Both the position numbers and the translations under genes were made by a program. A stretch of DNA of 49,097 bases from Grammothele lineata. Taxonomy: Eukaryota > Basidiomycota > Agaricomycetes > Polyporales > Polyporaceae. Where the stretch lies: the NCBI GenBank assembly GCA_002150815.3, contig NDFF03000081.1, positions 1 through 49,097 on the forward strand. The letters are read 5' to 3'. The notes under the pieces are model-generated. The model saw only the letters and a program-made list of their open reading frames with translations. It searched no databases and was not told the origin of the DNA. Shown in pieces: positions 30,541 through 42,056 of this stretch (the stretch's first letter is position 1; each line of letters begins with the position of its first letter).

Positions 30541-31282
30541 ATAACTCACTGCCATGAAAATCTCCTATTCGTGACTTCGCTGGGATATCAACCACACTGC
30601 ATGCTCGAAATGCGGAGTGCAACCCTCAGTGTTTTTTGTAGAGTCAACATATGATCTATACTGTAATGAAAACTCTCCTGAGATTTGGCTACGTGTTGTT
30701 TATGACGGTGATTATGCGCCTCAAGACCTGAAGACAACTGCTCTTATTGATGGTGGTCATTGGTGGGAAGGGGGAAGATAGATTTCGTCTGGATTCACAA
30801 AAGTACGTGCGCATTGTGCAGAAGTTCGGTTTCGACGCCAACTTCTTGGAGTGCAAACTCGGAACATTGTCTGTTCGTGGGACGCACTGGTACGCGCGCA
30901 TCATGCCGAAGCTCGGCGTGCAAGCCCGGGACGTCGTATGTGAGTGGGGCGCGCTGTCATCCACTTGATTGAGGGCACAGAAGAGAAACCGGCCCACATT
31001 CGACACGATCTACACCATAGCTACCAGGGTATATGAACCTATCACAGCGCATAACTTTTCGCAGGGAGACTACACTAGGACGAGACGAGCACTAGTACCA
31101 TCCAATAACATGCTTCCCGCGGACTGCGCTGCAGAACTCCTTGAGTGCAGCCAGGAAATTCACATATGACATGTACATTCCCCTGGGCGACGTCGGGCGA
31201 ACCCACTCCGCGCTGAACAAGTGTGCGGTCAGCCGTTGACGTTTGACTGCGAGACTGATAGTACTTACTCGCCCCAATAGAT
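30541..31282. other. No gene recognised; degenerate ORF near 30690-30965
   Basis: A plus-strand stretch can be read as LRVVYDGDYAPQDLK...LIDGGHWW and then, after a frameshift near 30770, as RLDSQKYVRIVQKFGF. It looks like decayed coding sequence but I cannot place it in a family. Confidence 0.3.
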
Positions 31283-32444
31283 CTATGGCGTCGGCCCGCG
31301 GTACACGACTGTGCACACATACCCGCTGATGCGAGCAAGGCGAGACGGCCCGACGAAGGGCGACAGGGATGAACCTACCCTGGCGCGCTGTACAGCCGAG
31401 TCAGGGGAGGGTGTACGTGAAGCCGCCCGCCGCTGCCCTGGAGGCACTGGCAGCGCATGTGGGCACGCGAAACCATGCGCGGGCCCGATCTCCTGTCCGG
31501 GGCGGTAGAACAGCCACTGGCGCAGACCTGGTGGACGCCTGTCGAGGATCCTGTCCGGCTCATCGAACACGACAGGGACCACCGCACCGTCGTTGATGCA
31601 AGGAAGGTCGTCGCTTGATACCACTGCCGTCGGGAAGGAGCCGTTCTCTAGAGCAGCAAGCCAGCGCTCGGTGGTTTTTGCGCCCACGGAGGTAGGGGGC
31701 AGAGTGGCGACAAGGCCAGGGATGGCCCACGCCTGCATCACATGCATGTGCGCTTCGAGCGGGGTTCTACAGTATTGATAGAGGCTGCCATGCACGCCAA
31801 CAACACCGTAGGCCATCTCATCCCTTAACGAACGCATACATAAGCGTATTCCCCGAGTACCAGTATGTTAAAAAACTTACCACGTAGTAAAGATGCCAGG
31901 GCCGTTCAACCCACAGAAGACGACCCAGCGTTCTCCCAGGTCAGGGTCTTCAATTTGCATCTTTGCGTCAAAGAGGCGCGCTGCGTACCCAGCCTCGAAC
32001 CTGCCGCAATAACGTAAGTTTGATATACTACACGAGAGAGCAGCCCCGCGCACCAGTCCATTTTCAGGTGCGGCAACGCTTAACTGAGCGTAGCGAAAAT
32101 TTTACGGTCATTACCGCTGACAGGACGGCCAAGCGGCCCAATACAAACGAAGCCCTCGAAGCCTAAGACGGCATTTCAGAAATGACAACCAAGGAAATGT
32201 GGCTGCACTTACACCACTCCCTGGCACTCTCCATCATCTTGAATGTCACGGACGGGCCCTGAGGTACGTAATTGAAGTCATTGAAAGGGCCGCCGATCGC
32301 AGTTTGAGGAGGATTGGTCGGCAGAGACAGGGTCGGGGACGAGGTCGGCGGGGACGGGGACGGCGTCGGCGTCGGTGTAATTGATGCACGGCTCCCGAAA
32401 ACGAGAGGATCGCCGTCAATGATAGGACTCGGAGCGACAGACAT
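31283..32444 (-). CDS. RNase H1 N-terminal (viroplasmin-like) domain protein, 312 aa
   Basis: Four exons, 32444-32215, 32162-32115, 32000-31881 and 31823-31283, join in frame (939 bp, divisible by three). The protein starts MSVAPSPIIDGDPLVFG, has a Thr/Pro/Ser-rich linker, then GERWVVFCGLNGPGIFTTW joined across an intron to DEMAYGVVGVHGSLYQYC. This is the pattern of the small RNase H1 N-terminal / caulimovirus viroplasmin-type fold, which binds RNA-DNA hybrids or double-stranded RNA. The C-terminal 150 residues are unrecognised and no RNase H catalytic domain follows. A TATA box lies about 100 bp upstream. Divergent from the gene at 32889. Specific role unknown. Confidence 0.65.
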
Positions 32445-32539
32445 AGAGAAAATGAGAAAGAATGAGTGATGCGAGTGAGCGAGTACAGAAGAAGAGAATG
32501 AATGCCTCAGGCTGATGAAGATGAGTCGCACATACCTGG

Positions 32540-32547
32540 TATATATA
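32540..32547 (-). promoter_or_regulatory. TATA box in divergent promoter
   Basis: TATATATA about 96 bp before the minus-strand ATG at 32444, inside the 444-bp spacer shared with the plus-strand gene at 32889. The plus-strand side instead ends in a long CT-rich leader (32818-32886). Confidence 0.5.
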
Positions 32548-32888
32548 CACCTTGAGCCCGGGGAATAATTGAAATACCTCAAATCACTCCATTCCCGACG
32601 AGAGAAAGTCGAATTCTGGTTGGTTGGACGCAGCTTTGGCATCGGGCGGACGTGGGCGTGGAACGGACAAGAACGGAGTCCTACCATGGGGAAGCGCGCA
32701 TTCAGTTTAGACGCCCAGCGCGACCTCAGCTGTGCCGTATGCGGCATGCGCGCTTCCTCACCACCGCCAGGCAGCAATATAGAGTCCTTTAACCTCAGGC
32801 TCCTGACGTGTCCGTCTCATCGCCCACATTCCTTCTTTCCTCTCTTTTCCTTGCTCCTTTCTCTTGCGTTTGCTTTTCTCTTTCGACT

Positions 32889-35800
32889 ATGTCTAAGAAG
32901 AAGGGAAAGGCGCCCAGCAGTGGCTCTCCAGCGTCCTCCGAGAAGGACAAGCATGGCTGGGCAGTCGGACCGCGGTATGACTTCTTGAACTGGCACATCA
33001 CTGACTGGCGTGATGCCAAAGATTCCGGGGACGTCGCAACCTTCTATACGCAGCTCACACTCCTTTGGATCAAGACGTTCAGCTGGGAACACGCGGACGA
33101 CCACGACGATACTCGCGTCGTAGTCGATGCATCAGGGGACCACCTCGAGGCCGTCCTCAGCACTACAGGCCTGCTCGATGACGAGATTGAGAGGCACCGC
33201 TTGCTGTACCTCAAAATTCGCGGGGTACGTCCACTTCTCGCGGCGCTATTGATCCTCAATTCACTCCGGGCCGCTGATTATCTGCCCGTTGCTTGTTAGC
33301 AAATCGCACGGTGGTACCGCTACCACGGTTCAAAGTCGCTCAAGCCCCACAAAGTCGACCATCTAACGAAGATCCTCCGCGCCATCAATCGGGCGGAGTC
33401 GAAGGCGCCGCGCAAGCCCAGCCTTCTCCAGTACTACCAGAAGGTTTACTACGAGGGCCGCTGCAAGGAAATCGTCGACAAGCGATTCCCGCAGCTCGTT
33501 CAGGAGGCCGCGCTGAAGGGTCATCTGCTTCCTCGGCGCGTTTCTGTCCAGAATCAGGTCTCTGAAGAGATGCTGAAGGCCGAATCCGATGTGTTCAAGG
33601 CAGAGCTTTGCGAGCAGCTGATGGCAGACTACCGGGAGGCCTACGTGCACTGGGAGGCATCATTGCCTAACAATGTCGGGTCACAGTTTACTGCTGAGGA
33701 CTATGCCCGGTAAGTGCACTCTTTCCAAACGTACCTGCGTCGCTGACTTCTCGTAGGGAGCTGGAGTCGACTGGTACGTGGCTCGGCAACTTCATTGACC
33801 ACCTGGGAAAGCTTCTCGGCCGCAACGTCATGATTGCAATTTGCGGGCCTAATTGTGCAGGCGTTGTGGATGTCGAAAGGTACGCCCGTTATTCTTCCCC
33901 CGTCCTCCCAGTAAGACGTGTAACTTCTGTAATCCAGTGTTCACTCCGGCAAGTGCAAGGGAGTGTCGCCAAAAATCTGGCCTGATTCTGACCCTCAGGG
34001 CTATAACGCCTTCTGCAAGTCCATCATCCAGTTCGCGCAGAAATGTTTTTGTGAGCGTTTACTCTGTGAGCCGCGAAAACGCCGTTTCCTAATGCAGCCT
34101 GTTCCATAACTAGCGGAGCAAGACTGTCAAGATCGGATCGTGCGGGGCACTGAGGCAGCGCCCTCGCACGCTCCCGTCACCAAGCCTGTCACCACATCGG
34201 CACTCGACCAGCCGGAGCTCATAACAATGTCCTCACCACCCTCACCCTCGCATCACCCTTCCCCTCTGCGGCCCCGGACCCCGCTGTTCGTATCATCCTC
34301 GCCTTCGCTTCCTTCCCCACTTCCTCTCCCTTCTGACCCCTCAGGCCCTGACTCTCTCAAATCGTCAACCACGACCTTGCCTTCCGACATCCCGGCGGCG
34401 GAGAAGAATGCGCACAGCACGCCTCAGGCCGCACCGTCTCCTTCGTCTAACTCACCCGCACGGTCAGGCTCAGCCACATCTTCGGACTTGATATTGCCAC
34501 CAGCTTGCCTCACCTCAGAGAACGCCATGGAAGCACCGCCGATCCCCCTTCCATCGACGCTCCCGATCTCCCAACCCAGCTTCAATATGCCGTCTGACGT
34601 GCTCGCCCAGCTAAAAGATGCAGACGGTTCTCCTCTACTCGACATGCGCGATGTGTTCGGCACGGACGACATCTTGTTTGATTGGTCTCTGCTGCCCGCC
34701 GTCACGGCCGCGCCGAAGCCACCTTCGTCTACAGCTCCCGTGCAGTAGCACATCGGCGCGTCGTCGCAGTCATCTCCGCCGTCCATCCCAGCCCCCGAGG
34801 TGCTGCAGACCTTATCTGTCTCTACTACTAAGCCCTCTCAGGTGACTCTTACGGTGGCAGGGGCGACGTCAATCTCTCAGGCTCAGGCCTCCCCCTCGCC
34901 TCGCGTACTGGGTCTTGCGACCAAGAACCGCAAGGTGTCGTTTCCTACCATTCCAAACCCGCTTCGGTCATTGAGGTCTCCATCCAACCCTACCGGCATT
35001 CAGAAGAGGGCTGCATCCATTGCACCCGGGTCCAACTCCATGGGATCGGGCCGATTGGCCATGGCCGCCGTGCCCGTGTATGGCGCCGCTATCATGGCTG
35101 CCCCCGCGGGCCCGCTGCTCCCTCCAGGTCCTTCGAAGCATGCCAATTCTTCGTCTGCAGAGGTACGTTACTGTTCGCACCCAACGACACTTTCTAACGG
35201 TTTGATTTCTAGCTCCCGGCCGTTTTGAAGGCGCTCCTTCCATCGGCAGATTCGACTGCGTCTTCCAGCCTCATGCGGCCTACCCTCACTCCACGCCGGA
35301 AACACCTGTCGTCTCCAGCGACCACTGCGGCGGCGACCCCGCCTGCTTCGAACATCCAACCTATCCCGCCCTCGCCACTGACCCCTAATCGCGACGACAT
35401 CAACACGGATCCATGCAAGGACGCGAGCTGGCTCAAGCTATATGACTACCTCATTGGTGACATCGACGATGCCGCCATCACAGCATGGGGGGACCTGTGG
35501 GTGGACTGCATCGAGGTGCTCGCCGCGGTAGAGCGCCCTGCCTCGTTCGTCCAGCACGGACAGCTACGAGCAGCGACTACGTCTCGGCCGAAGGAGCTCG
35601 CTGACTGGATGAAGCATCACCGGCCGCTGCATCATTGGCCTATCATTAACATCGAGGTGTTCAGTAAACTCTGGTGGGGATGGTGGAGGGCGAACCTGCC
35701 CTGTGTTTCCAGCCAGCCCGCCTTTGACCCGGCTACTGAGGCCGCCCAGTTTGAGGACTGTGACTGGTCGCCGCTGTTTGTCACAGGCACCAGCGGCATA

Positions 35801-36096
35801 CTACTTTTCGTCGTCGCCTTGGCGTGGTGGCGCAGTAGGCTCGATGTAACGGGCATTGTGGGCGAGACCTACAGCCTCTGGATTAAGGCTGTGAACGATG
35901 TCATCGTCGGCTTCAAGGCCGTCGTCGAATACGTCGAAAAGGTTGGCCCGAAGACCTTGTTATCAAAGTAAGTGCCGTTTTCTAGCTAGGCTTCAATCCG
36001 GTCATAACAACTCATCACGGACATGAATTTTCTAGAAAGCGTAAGACGTCTGATAGTGGCACCCAGGCCCCGAAGGGTAAACGTCGTCGTGGGTGA
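32889..36096 (+). CDS. Large basidiomycete protein of unknown function; one in-frame stop
   Basis: Starts MSKKKGKAPSSGSPASS after a CT-rich leader. Exons: 32889-33224, 33300-33709, 33757-33880, about 33938-34049, about 34115-35162, about 35214-35969 and about 36036-36096, all with compatible phases. The N-terminal part is helical and basic (GQIARWYRYHGSKSLKPHK, LLQYYQKVYYEGRCKEIVD), followed by NVMIAICGPNCAG, a long Ser/Pro-rich linker and a C-terminal block rich in Trp (KLWWGWWRANLPC, VVALAWWRSRLDV). It ends in a lysine/arginine-rich, nuclear-signal-like tail (GKRRRG). The overall layout resembles uncharacterised multi-exon proteins common in Agaricomycetes; I know no function. TAG at 34746-34748 lies in the linker exon, in frame on both sides, and could be a recent C to T change at a Gln codon. 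Confidence 0.65.
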
Positions 36097-36735
36097 AGCA
36101 TCGCCTTCGGTTATTCCAGTCGCCATCATAGGTTGAAGGCTGTTGATAGGGACATTGTCAGTTCAGTATGTCTTGATCATGGTGTATGTAGTGCTCTCAG
36201 TATGTTCTCCCTTCCGCGCATTCGTCTTCTCTCTGCTATCGTCGCTCTTTCCCCTCATAATGTCGCTCTTTGTTCATTCTCGTCTCTATCTCTCGCACGC
36301 CGCCCTGCCGTCTGTCTTACTCACCCTAATTGCTCTCGCTGCATATTGCTCTGCCTTGTCCGTATGTCTCTCGCTGCCTCAAGTATTTTGTTAGTTGCTA
36401 TCTATTTCTTTCTACTTTGTACCTACATGTTTACTAGTCACCCACTGTTATTACAATACATGTCGTTAATTGTTCCCTGCCTGCAAGTTCAGGGCTTGCA
36501 GCCGAGAACCACTCCAACATTCGGCCTTGGGCGGGCCTGGGCGGGCGCCATGAAGCGACACCCATTCCCACGGTTCAACCTCACCAGGCGCTATCTCGAA
36601 CTCGTCCTTCTCGGGACTGCCCACTACTCGTCACCTCTCCCTCTTGTGTCAACCTCCCAGGCCGTGGCGGTGAGTAAGGTCTCTCTCTCTTGCCTCATCT
36701 GGTATCTTGACTTGTCATTGGTAGGACTCGTACCA

Positions 36736-37250
36736 TTGTATGCCTGGATTTGCCGCTGCTCTCGACGTCGGTCCCTCCCCGCCTCTCACCAACTTCATCG
36801 CGTACACCTTCCATCGTACGCGCTTCCATTTCTCCGTCACCTTTGCCGCGTCGCACTTCCTACCACCGTTTCCACCCTCCTCGTCTGTGTACTTCGTACC
36901 CATCGCAGACTTCAACGCCCGCGCCTTCCGTCGTAGATGCCTGCATTTCTCGGTCTCCTTCGCCGCCCTCTACCTCCTCCAATGCCTAGAAGCACGGTCT
37001 CATGCCGCGTGGAGCTCGTCGGGCCACCGACTATTCATCTCTGTGTTCACGATCACGCCCAAGGTGATCTGCAACGACACATACTCCAACAAGTCCCGGT
37101 CCATTGTGGGCCAGGGCATGTTCGTTCTCCGGGAGATTAACCAGGTGGAGTGGAGTATTTGGAGTGGCAGCTCAACATCGAGCCCTCGGCGTTGAAGGAA
37201 TTCGAGCAGAAGGTGCGGCGCGACTTCAGGGTTCACGGTCCCTACCCCCT
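36736..37250 (+). pseudogene. Cyclin-box (Pcl-type) pseudogene
   Basis: LTNFIAYTFHRTRFHFSVTF, LYLLQCLEARSHAAWSSSGH, RLFISVFTITPKVICNDTYS and REINQVE, then, in a shifted frame, YLEWQLNIEPSALKEFEQKV, match the cyclin box of Pcl/Pho80-type cyclins. The segment with FHRTRFHFSVTFAASHFL is repeated about 117 bp later as FRRRCLHFSVSFAALYLL, an internal duplication. The REMC-like stretch before YLEWQL is missing and the frame changes near 37150. A Ser/Pro-rich tail continues in several frames to about 38000. An upstream exon (36480-36665) is possible. The intact parent gene is not in the window. Confidence 0.7.
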
Positions 37251-37974
37251 GTATGTCCTCCCTTCACCCACGCCCTCCCCCATGCCCTCGACAACCTCCT
37301 ACGCCTCCTCCGGCGTCCCCGCGCCTACCCTCGTCTTTGCGTACAAGTCGCAGCAACTGCCGTCGACCTCACCGTTGTCAAACGCGCGGCTGAAACCCAT
37401 GTCCCCGCCCGTGCCCGTCTACGACTGCACGCCCCCGCACTCCGCGCAATCCTCGTCCCACAGTCCCGCTGCACCTCCTCCGGCGTCCCCACGCCCATCC
37501 CCACCTTCGCGTCCAAGTCGCAGCAACCGCTGTCGACCTCGCTGCTGAAGCCCATCTCCCCTCTCATGGCCATCTCCTCCGGTGCACGCCCATACTCCGC
37601 GCAGTCCTCGCCTCACACCCCCGTACTCCGCACAGTCCTCGCCCCACACCCCTAATACGCCTGATACCCCTGAGTTCTCGGTGTCGACGTCGACTTCCCC
37701 TGCGTCGTTTGCGCCATCGTCCGCACCACTCGGGTATGAGGACCACTCGGTCCGAGTCGTTGTAAGTAGAACCGTCAGCGGGCCCATCAACGTCAACGTC
37801 AACTCCACGCCAACTTCCCCTACCGCAGCGCACTACATGTCCGTGTACACGTCCGCAGTGGCGTACGCGTGCGCGGTGCTCGCCGTGCTCAAGAAGGCGA
37901 AGTGTATGGCAGGCATTTTGGGGAAAAATTCATCTATGTACCACAAGGCCAATGTATTAGGTTTTAGCTCATTT

Positions 37975-38905
37975 AATGTAACAACCACTACCTTAATGTA
38001 ACAGGGTCATGAGCAGATGTTACAGAGCCTCCCTACAATGTACAGGAGTTCATTTAGGTGTTACACAACACTCGTACAGAGGTTCTTGCTTGTACAGTGA
38101 GAATATCTATTATTTGGTGCGGTTACAGAGCATGGGTATGGTGCTACATAGCACCATAGCTCATCTCAGAGGGTGTTACCTAGCCTCCGGGGTATGTAAC
38201 ATGTTATGTGCTACTCACCACCATCAGGAATAAATTGCCTTGCCTTAGATCCGCCTTAGCCCGTCTTAATGCCCTGAGTTGTCTGTGAGCTCACCTTATA
38301 CGGTCTTAAACCGTCTGATTTCATCTGGTTTGGCCTTATTTTGAACTTGAAAGCGAGCAAACATGTATGAAAAGACAATTCAAGACATAATAAGACCACT
38401 CAGACAGGTTAAGGCAGGCAAAGAACGCGGAATTTATTGCTGATGTGGGGACAGTGTGATATTGAGTTGTTACCTTGCTGTGGTGGGTTCAATGTTGCTT
38501 GCAGTCGAAAGTCTTCCTAACTGTGGTTAACCTTTGAACTCTGGCGGTGGAATGACCAATGCTACAATGGCTTGATGCGTTGCAGTGGCCATCTGATGGA
38601 AGCTGTTACACTACTGCCGCCGAACGGGCGCTGTGACATGACTGTTATGTCACAGGTGACCCGGGTGTGTACATAGAGTGTTATATCAATGTACTCATTC
38701 TGCAGCCCTATATACTGAGAGGGCAACCTATTACATTGTGCCAATGCTATGTAACAGCCTGATGCTTTACACTGTTACATAGTTTGCATTCTGGTACACA
38801 ACCTGACATCCTGTTACATCGTATCTACAACCTGTTACATGTGACACATCAAGCTGTTACATGGCAGTCTCAACTTCCATGAATTGAAGGTGTATCTGTT
38901 ACATT
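37975..38905. mobile_element. Non-autonomous element with TGTAACA/TGTTACA array
   Basis: At least twelve copies of TGTTACA or its complement TGTAACA occur in this 930-bp block, in two clusters near the ends. The outermost copies form AATGTAACA at the left and its inversion TGTTACATT at the right. No transposase is encoded. Interpreted as a MITE-like element with subterminal binding sites. A target duplication was not clear. Confidence 0.5.
38229..38438. mobile_element. Small fold-back element nested in the TGTAACA element
   Basis: Begins AATAAATTGCCTTGCCTTAG and ends, as reverse complement, AATAAATTCCGCGTTC...GCCTGCCTTAACC. GCCTTA, GTCTTA and their complements repeat throughout. About 210 bp, no coding capacity. 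It separates the two TGTAACA clusters, so it probably inserted later. Confidence 0.45.
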
Positions 38906-38941
38906 CCCTCCTCAGATGCTATATCACCATTTATTCCCAAA

Positions 38942-39271
38942 ATGCCAGCCACAGAAGTGCGGCGACATCTTCACGCGCGCGAACCCATGTGTATGGTAGA
39001 TTCTCTCTTCCTCGCTCTTGCTTTCATCATGCTTATCATCTCATCATGTTCTGCTCCCCAGCTTCGCGCGCGCCGCATCCTCTCGCACCCCGCTCTCATT
39101 GTTCTTGCCCTCGCGGGGTTCTTTGTAGGTAGTCTTCCCTCACGCATCGCTTTCCATAGCTTGCTATCACATACTCAACACACACATTCTTTTTCATATC
39201 CCTCCCTCTGCGCTCGCCCCCAAGAGCGCAACGCTAATCGCGACTATCACCCCGACGAGGACGCTTGGTGA
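38942..39271 (+). CDS. Short ORF with two hydrophobic segments
   Basis: A 109-codon frame (MPATEVRRHLHAREP...) with two hydrophobic stretches (SLFLALAFIMLIISSC and PALIVLALAGFFVGSL) that could be membrane spans. A Gly/Asp-rich frame with several stops follows to about 39420. It could be the start of a degraded gene; no family is recognised. Confidence 0.25.
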   Translation: MPATEVRRHLHAREPMCMVDSLFLALAFIMLIISSCSAPQLRARRILSHPALIVLALAGFFVGSLPSRIAFHSLLSHTQHTHSFSYPSLCARPQERNANRDYHPDEDAW

Positions 39272-39532
39272 CAGCGTAACGAGCGGTGGCAGGGCGGTGG
39301 CGGTGATGGCAATGACGGCGCGCGAGATGGCGGCGGCGGCGACGGTGAAGGGGACGACAATGGTGCACGAGGCGGCGGTGGCAACGACAACGACAGCGCG
39401 TGAGGCGGAGCTAGGCGGCGATGAACGGCAGCTGGAGATCACGGACGACGGCGAGCGGTTGGGCAACGGGCCGGTTGAGGGATTGGCCGAGAGGCCCGAG
39501 GATGTGAGCATAGCATGTAAACTATCTCGTAG

Positions 39533-39635
39533 GATTTTCTGTGGACGTCATGGCATAGCTGTGGACACGACGTCTGCAGCAGGAACTGCCGGCAGTAAAA
39601 TCTGCGGGCACTCCAGCGTGGCCCGCAGAAAAATC
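39533..39635 (+). mobile_element. Short MITE, copy B
   Basis: 103 bp, from GATTTTCTGTGGACGTC to CGCAGAAAAATC, with imperfect terminal inversions. It is a diverged inverted copy of 15623-15723, sharing CTGCAGACGTCGTGTC-like and GGCAGTAAAATC-like blocks. Confidence 0.6.
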
Positions 39636-40059
39636 AGTAGTACGATGTGTTGGGCCTACACGGGGGGTGTAAGGTCGTTGCCTGCGATGGGCATGGCCGC
39701 TGGGATGCCACCGGCAGTGACAGAAGTCGTAGTCGGGGTGGCCGCGGTTGGGGGGTGCAGGTGCAGACACGCGCACGGCTGGGGGTGTGGACTCATTCGC
39801 GGTTGGGGGCGCACGGCGACTCGCCCCTCCAGGAGACCGACCGCACCGACCCCCAAGACAGCGGTCACGCTTCAACACGCGGGCGATATGTCATTGTCCC
39901 CTGTGCATTGGGACCAGCCCCCTCCCGTCAGGGATTACATACCTCCTGCTAGGTCTAGGGGTTTCCGGTGGTACACAGTTCACGGTACGTTCCTCGATCT
40001 CACTCGCAGCGGGTGCATGATGTATAACACTAAATAACTTCTGGATTCCATAGGTTGTC

Positions 40060-40506
40060 TTGCCGATTGGGGAGTTCAATGCCCTGCACGAGATAAAGTG
40101 GGATCCCTTCATCTCGCTCTTCATTCAGGGCACTGATATCCTACACAAGCTCAGCCTCAATTCCGACAAAATGTGTCTAGTACTCAATTTTGCGCTCGCA
40201 TACCAGGCCTTCACCACCCGGCGCACCTGGGATAATAGTGTGGCTTTCGAAACTTTTATCGCACGTCTCGAAGCTCTCGCATCTTCCGAGTTTTGCATGA
40301 ACTCCCTGCACGTGGATCAGGAGTTTTTCAAACTCATAGAGTGGCTTCGCCACGCGCTTCCTGATGTGTGTATCATTTCTTCTCAACATGTTGTATTGTA
40401 TTTATTTGCTTATGCACACCTAGGGGACATTGATGTGTCTGAAACTCTTGTTTATCACTTAAAACTCAGCGGACACTGTTTCGGGATGCCCAAGCAACAC
40501 GCATGG
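40060..40506 (+). CDS. Fragment of an unidentified spliced gene
   Basis: An open frame preceded by a possible acceptor (ATAG at 40050) reads VVLPIGEFNALHEIKWDPF and continues to RHALPD. After a 58-bp GT-AG intron (40366-40423) it resumes as GDIDVSETLVYHLKLSGHC and stops against another GTAAGT donor at 40507. Composition and splice sites look like real coding sequence. The exon before it could not be joined with certainty and no family is recognised. Confidence 0.35.
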
Positions 40507-40509
40507 TAA

Positions 40510-42056
40510 GTATTCATTCGCGCAACCTCTCAGCGCACGCATTGTGATGACTCATATGTGTTGGGTCATTACAGGGTATACTCAGTATGCCGCGCGTTGC
40601 GCGTGCACAGAACAAAGGACTAATGGCCTGTGAGGGATCTGGGAACTCTGTCTTGCTCGCCCTTTATCACATTGGATACAGGCAGAAAGTGAGTTAAAGG
40701 GACATGCACTAGAGGAAGGATGCCGGACCAGAGAGGACATTGTGGCCTGGCTCGAATACGAACAGGAGAACAAATTGTAATGAGAGCAGAGACAGCTTGT
40801 GGGTGTGCAGCCGTACATTTGCACAAGTGGCCTCTTGGGCAGCCCCTTATGAACGTGCACGGGGGCGTGTGAGCTGGAGGGAGAACCAATAGCACGTGCA
40901 GTTGTCTACAAAACCACTAGAGGTTATGCAGTTGTGCAGTGAAAGCGCACGCGAGGCCTTACATTAACGTGCAGGCCACACAGTAGGGGTTGGGTACTGT
41001 CCGGGGCTGTGCGACGGCATGAGGCTAGTGCCTTATAGGATCATCGTGGAGAACATGCGAAAACAGGCGAGCATAACAGGCCTGAGGTTGAGCAGCCCTA
41101 TCAACTAGGGCCTGAGAAGCACTGTCCATGACAATGTGTTCAAATGAGCCTGACGACAGGCAGGATGTGCAGCGCAACTAGCGATGCTGGTGTGCCAGAG
41201 ATATCAAGAACATCTCAGTGGCAGTAACAATATCTCAACAGAAATCCCTGCAAGAGTGCCTCCTGAACTCATCATGGCTTGCAACCATGTAGGGAAACTA
41301 CTATCACAAGTGATTCGTATCATAGGTGAGTAGTTCTTAGGAGCACTACGGCAGACATCAGGATGACATTCAATGAAGGTTACGTGACTTGGGCTATAGA
41401 GGACTACACGAGCAAAGTACATAGTAACTCAGCCCTGATGAGCAAAGAAGAAGGTGTGAAACTCATGCAAGGTTTCCCTCTATGCGTCCCCATCAAGCCA
41501 GGAAAGGTTCTCCCAAGGTAGAGGCTCTAACAGTGTTCGCTGATGTGAACAAAGTGATTATGGCATGATCGTTACCACGTGCTCTACTGCCACACATATG
41601 TGTACACCTGTCTCAGCAGTTACAGTATAATACATAACACACGTGGCAGCAGGAAATGATAAGCTCCACAGCTGCAGAACTAACACAAGTGAAGGAGGTG
41701 AAGAAACCTGCCAAAAACATAAACAACTGGTGTAATGCGAGCACACTCTTTACAGAAGGGCCAGACGGGACATGGGTGGGTACCTGCTACATGTCCCTGG
41801 CTGCTATAGCTTAAGGGATGCCAGTGAGTTCCTGAGGTTGGCTTACAGTAACTACAACAGCTAACATTTGTACACAACAAGCACACAGTAGCGTCAATCA
41901 TGCCGATGGTGTTGATGAGAGAGGAGTCTGTTTAGGATTGGTTGAAGCAAATGAACATCATTGCTGGGATTTTGAAGGGCATCATATCTGTGGCAAGCCC
42001 CACTCGATATCAATACGTCGAAGCTCAGCTAACGGAAGTCTAGTGAGCCCATCCGG
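40510..42056. other. No gene recognised
   Basis: Only short overlapping frames with no splice support. Composition is less GC-rich than the left half of the window. No repeat array stands out. Confidence 0.4.
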
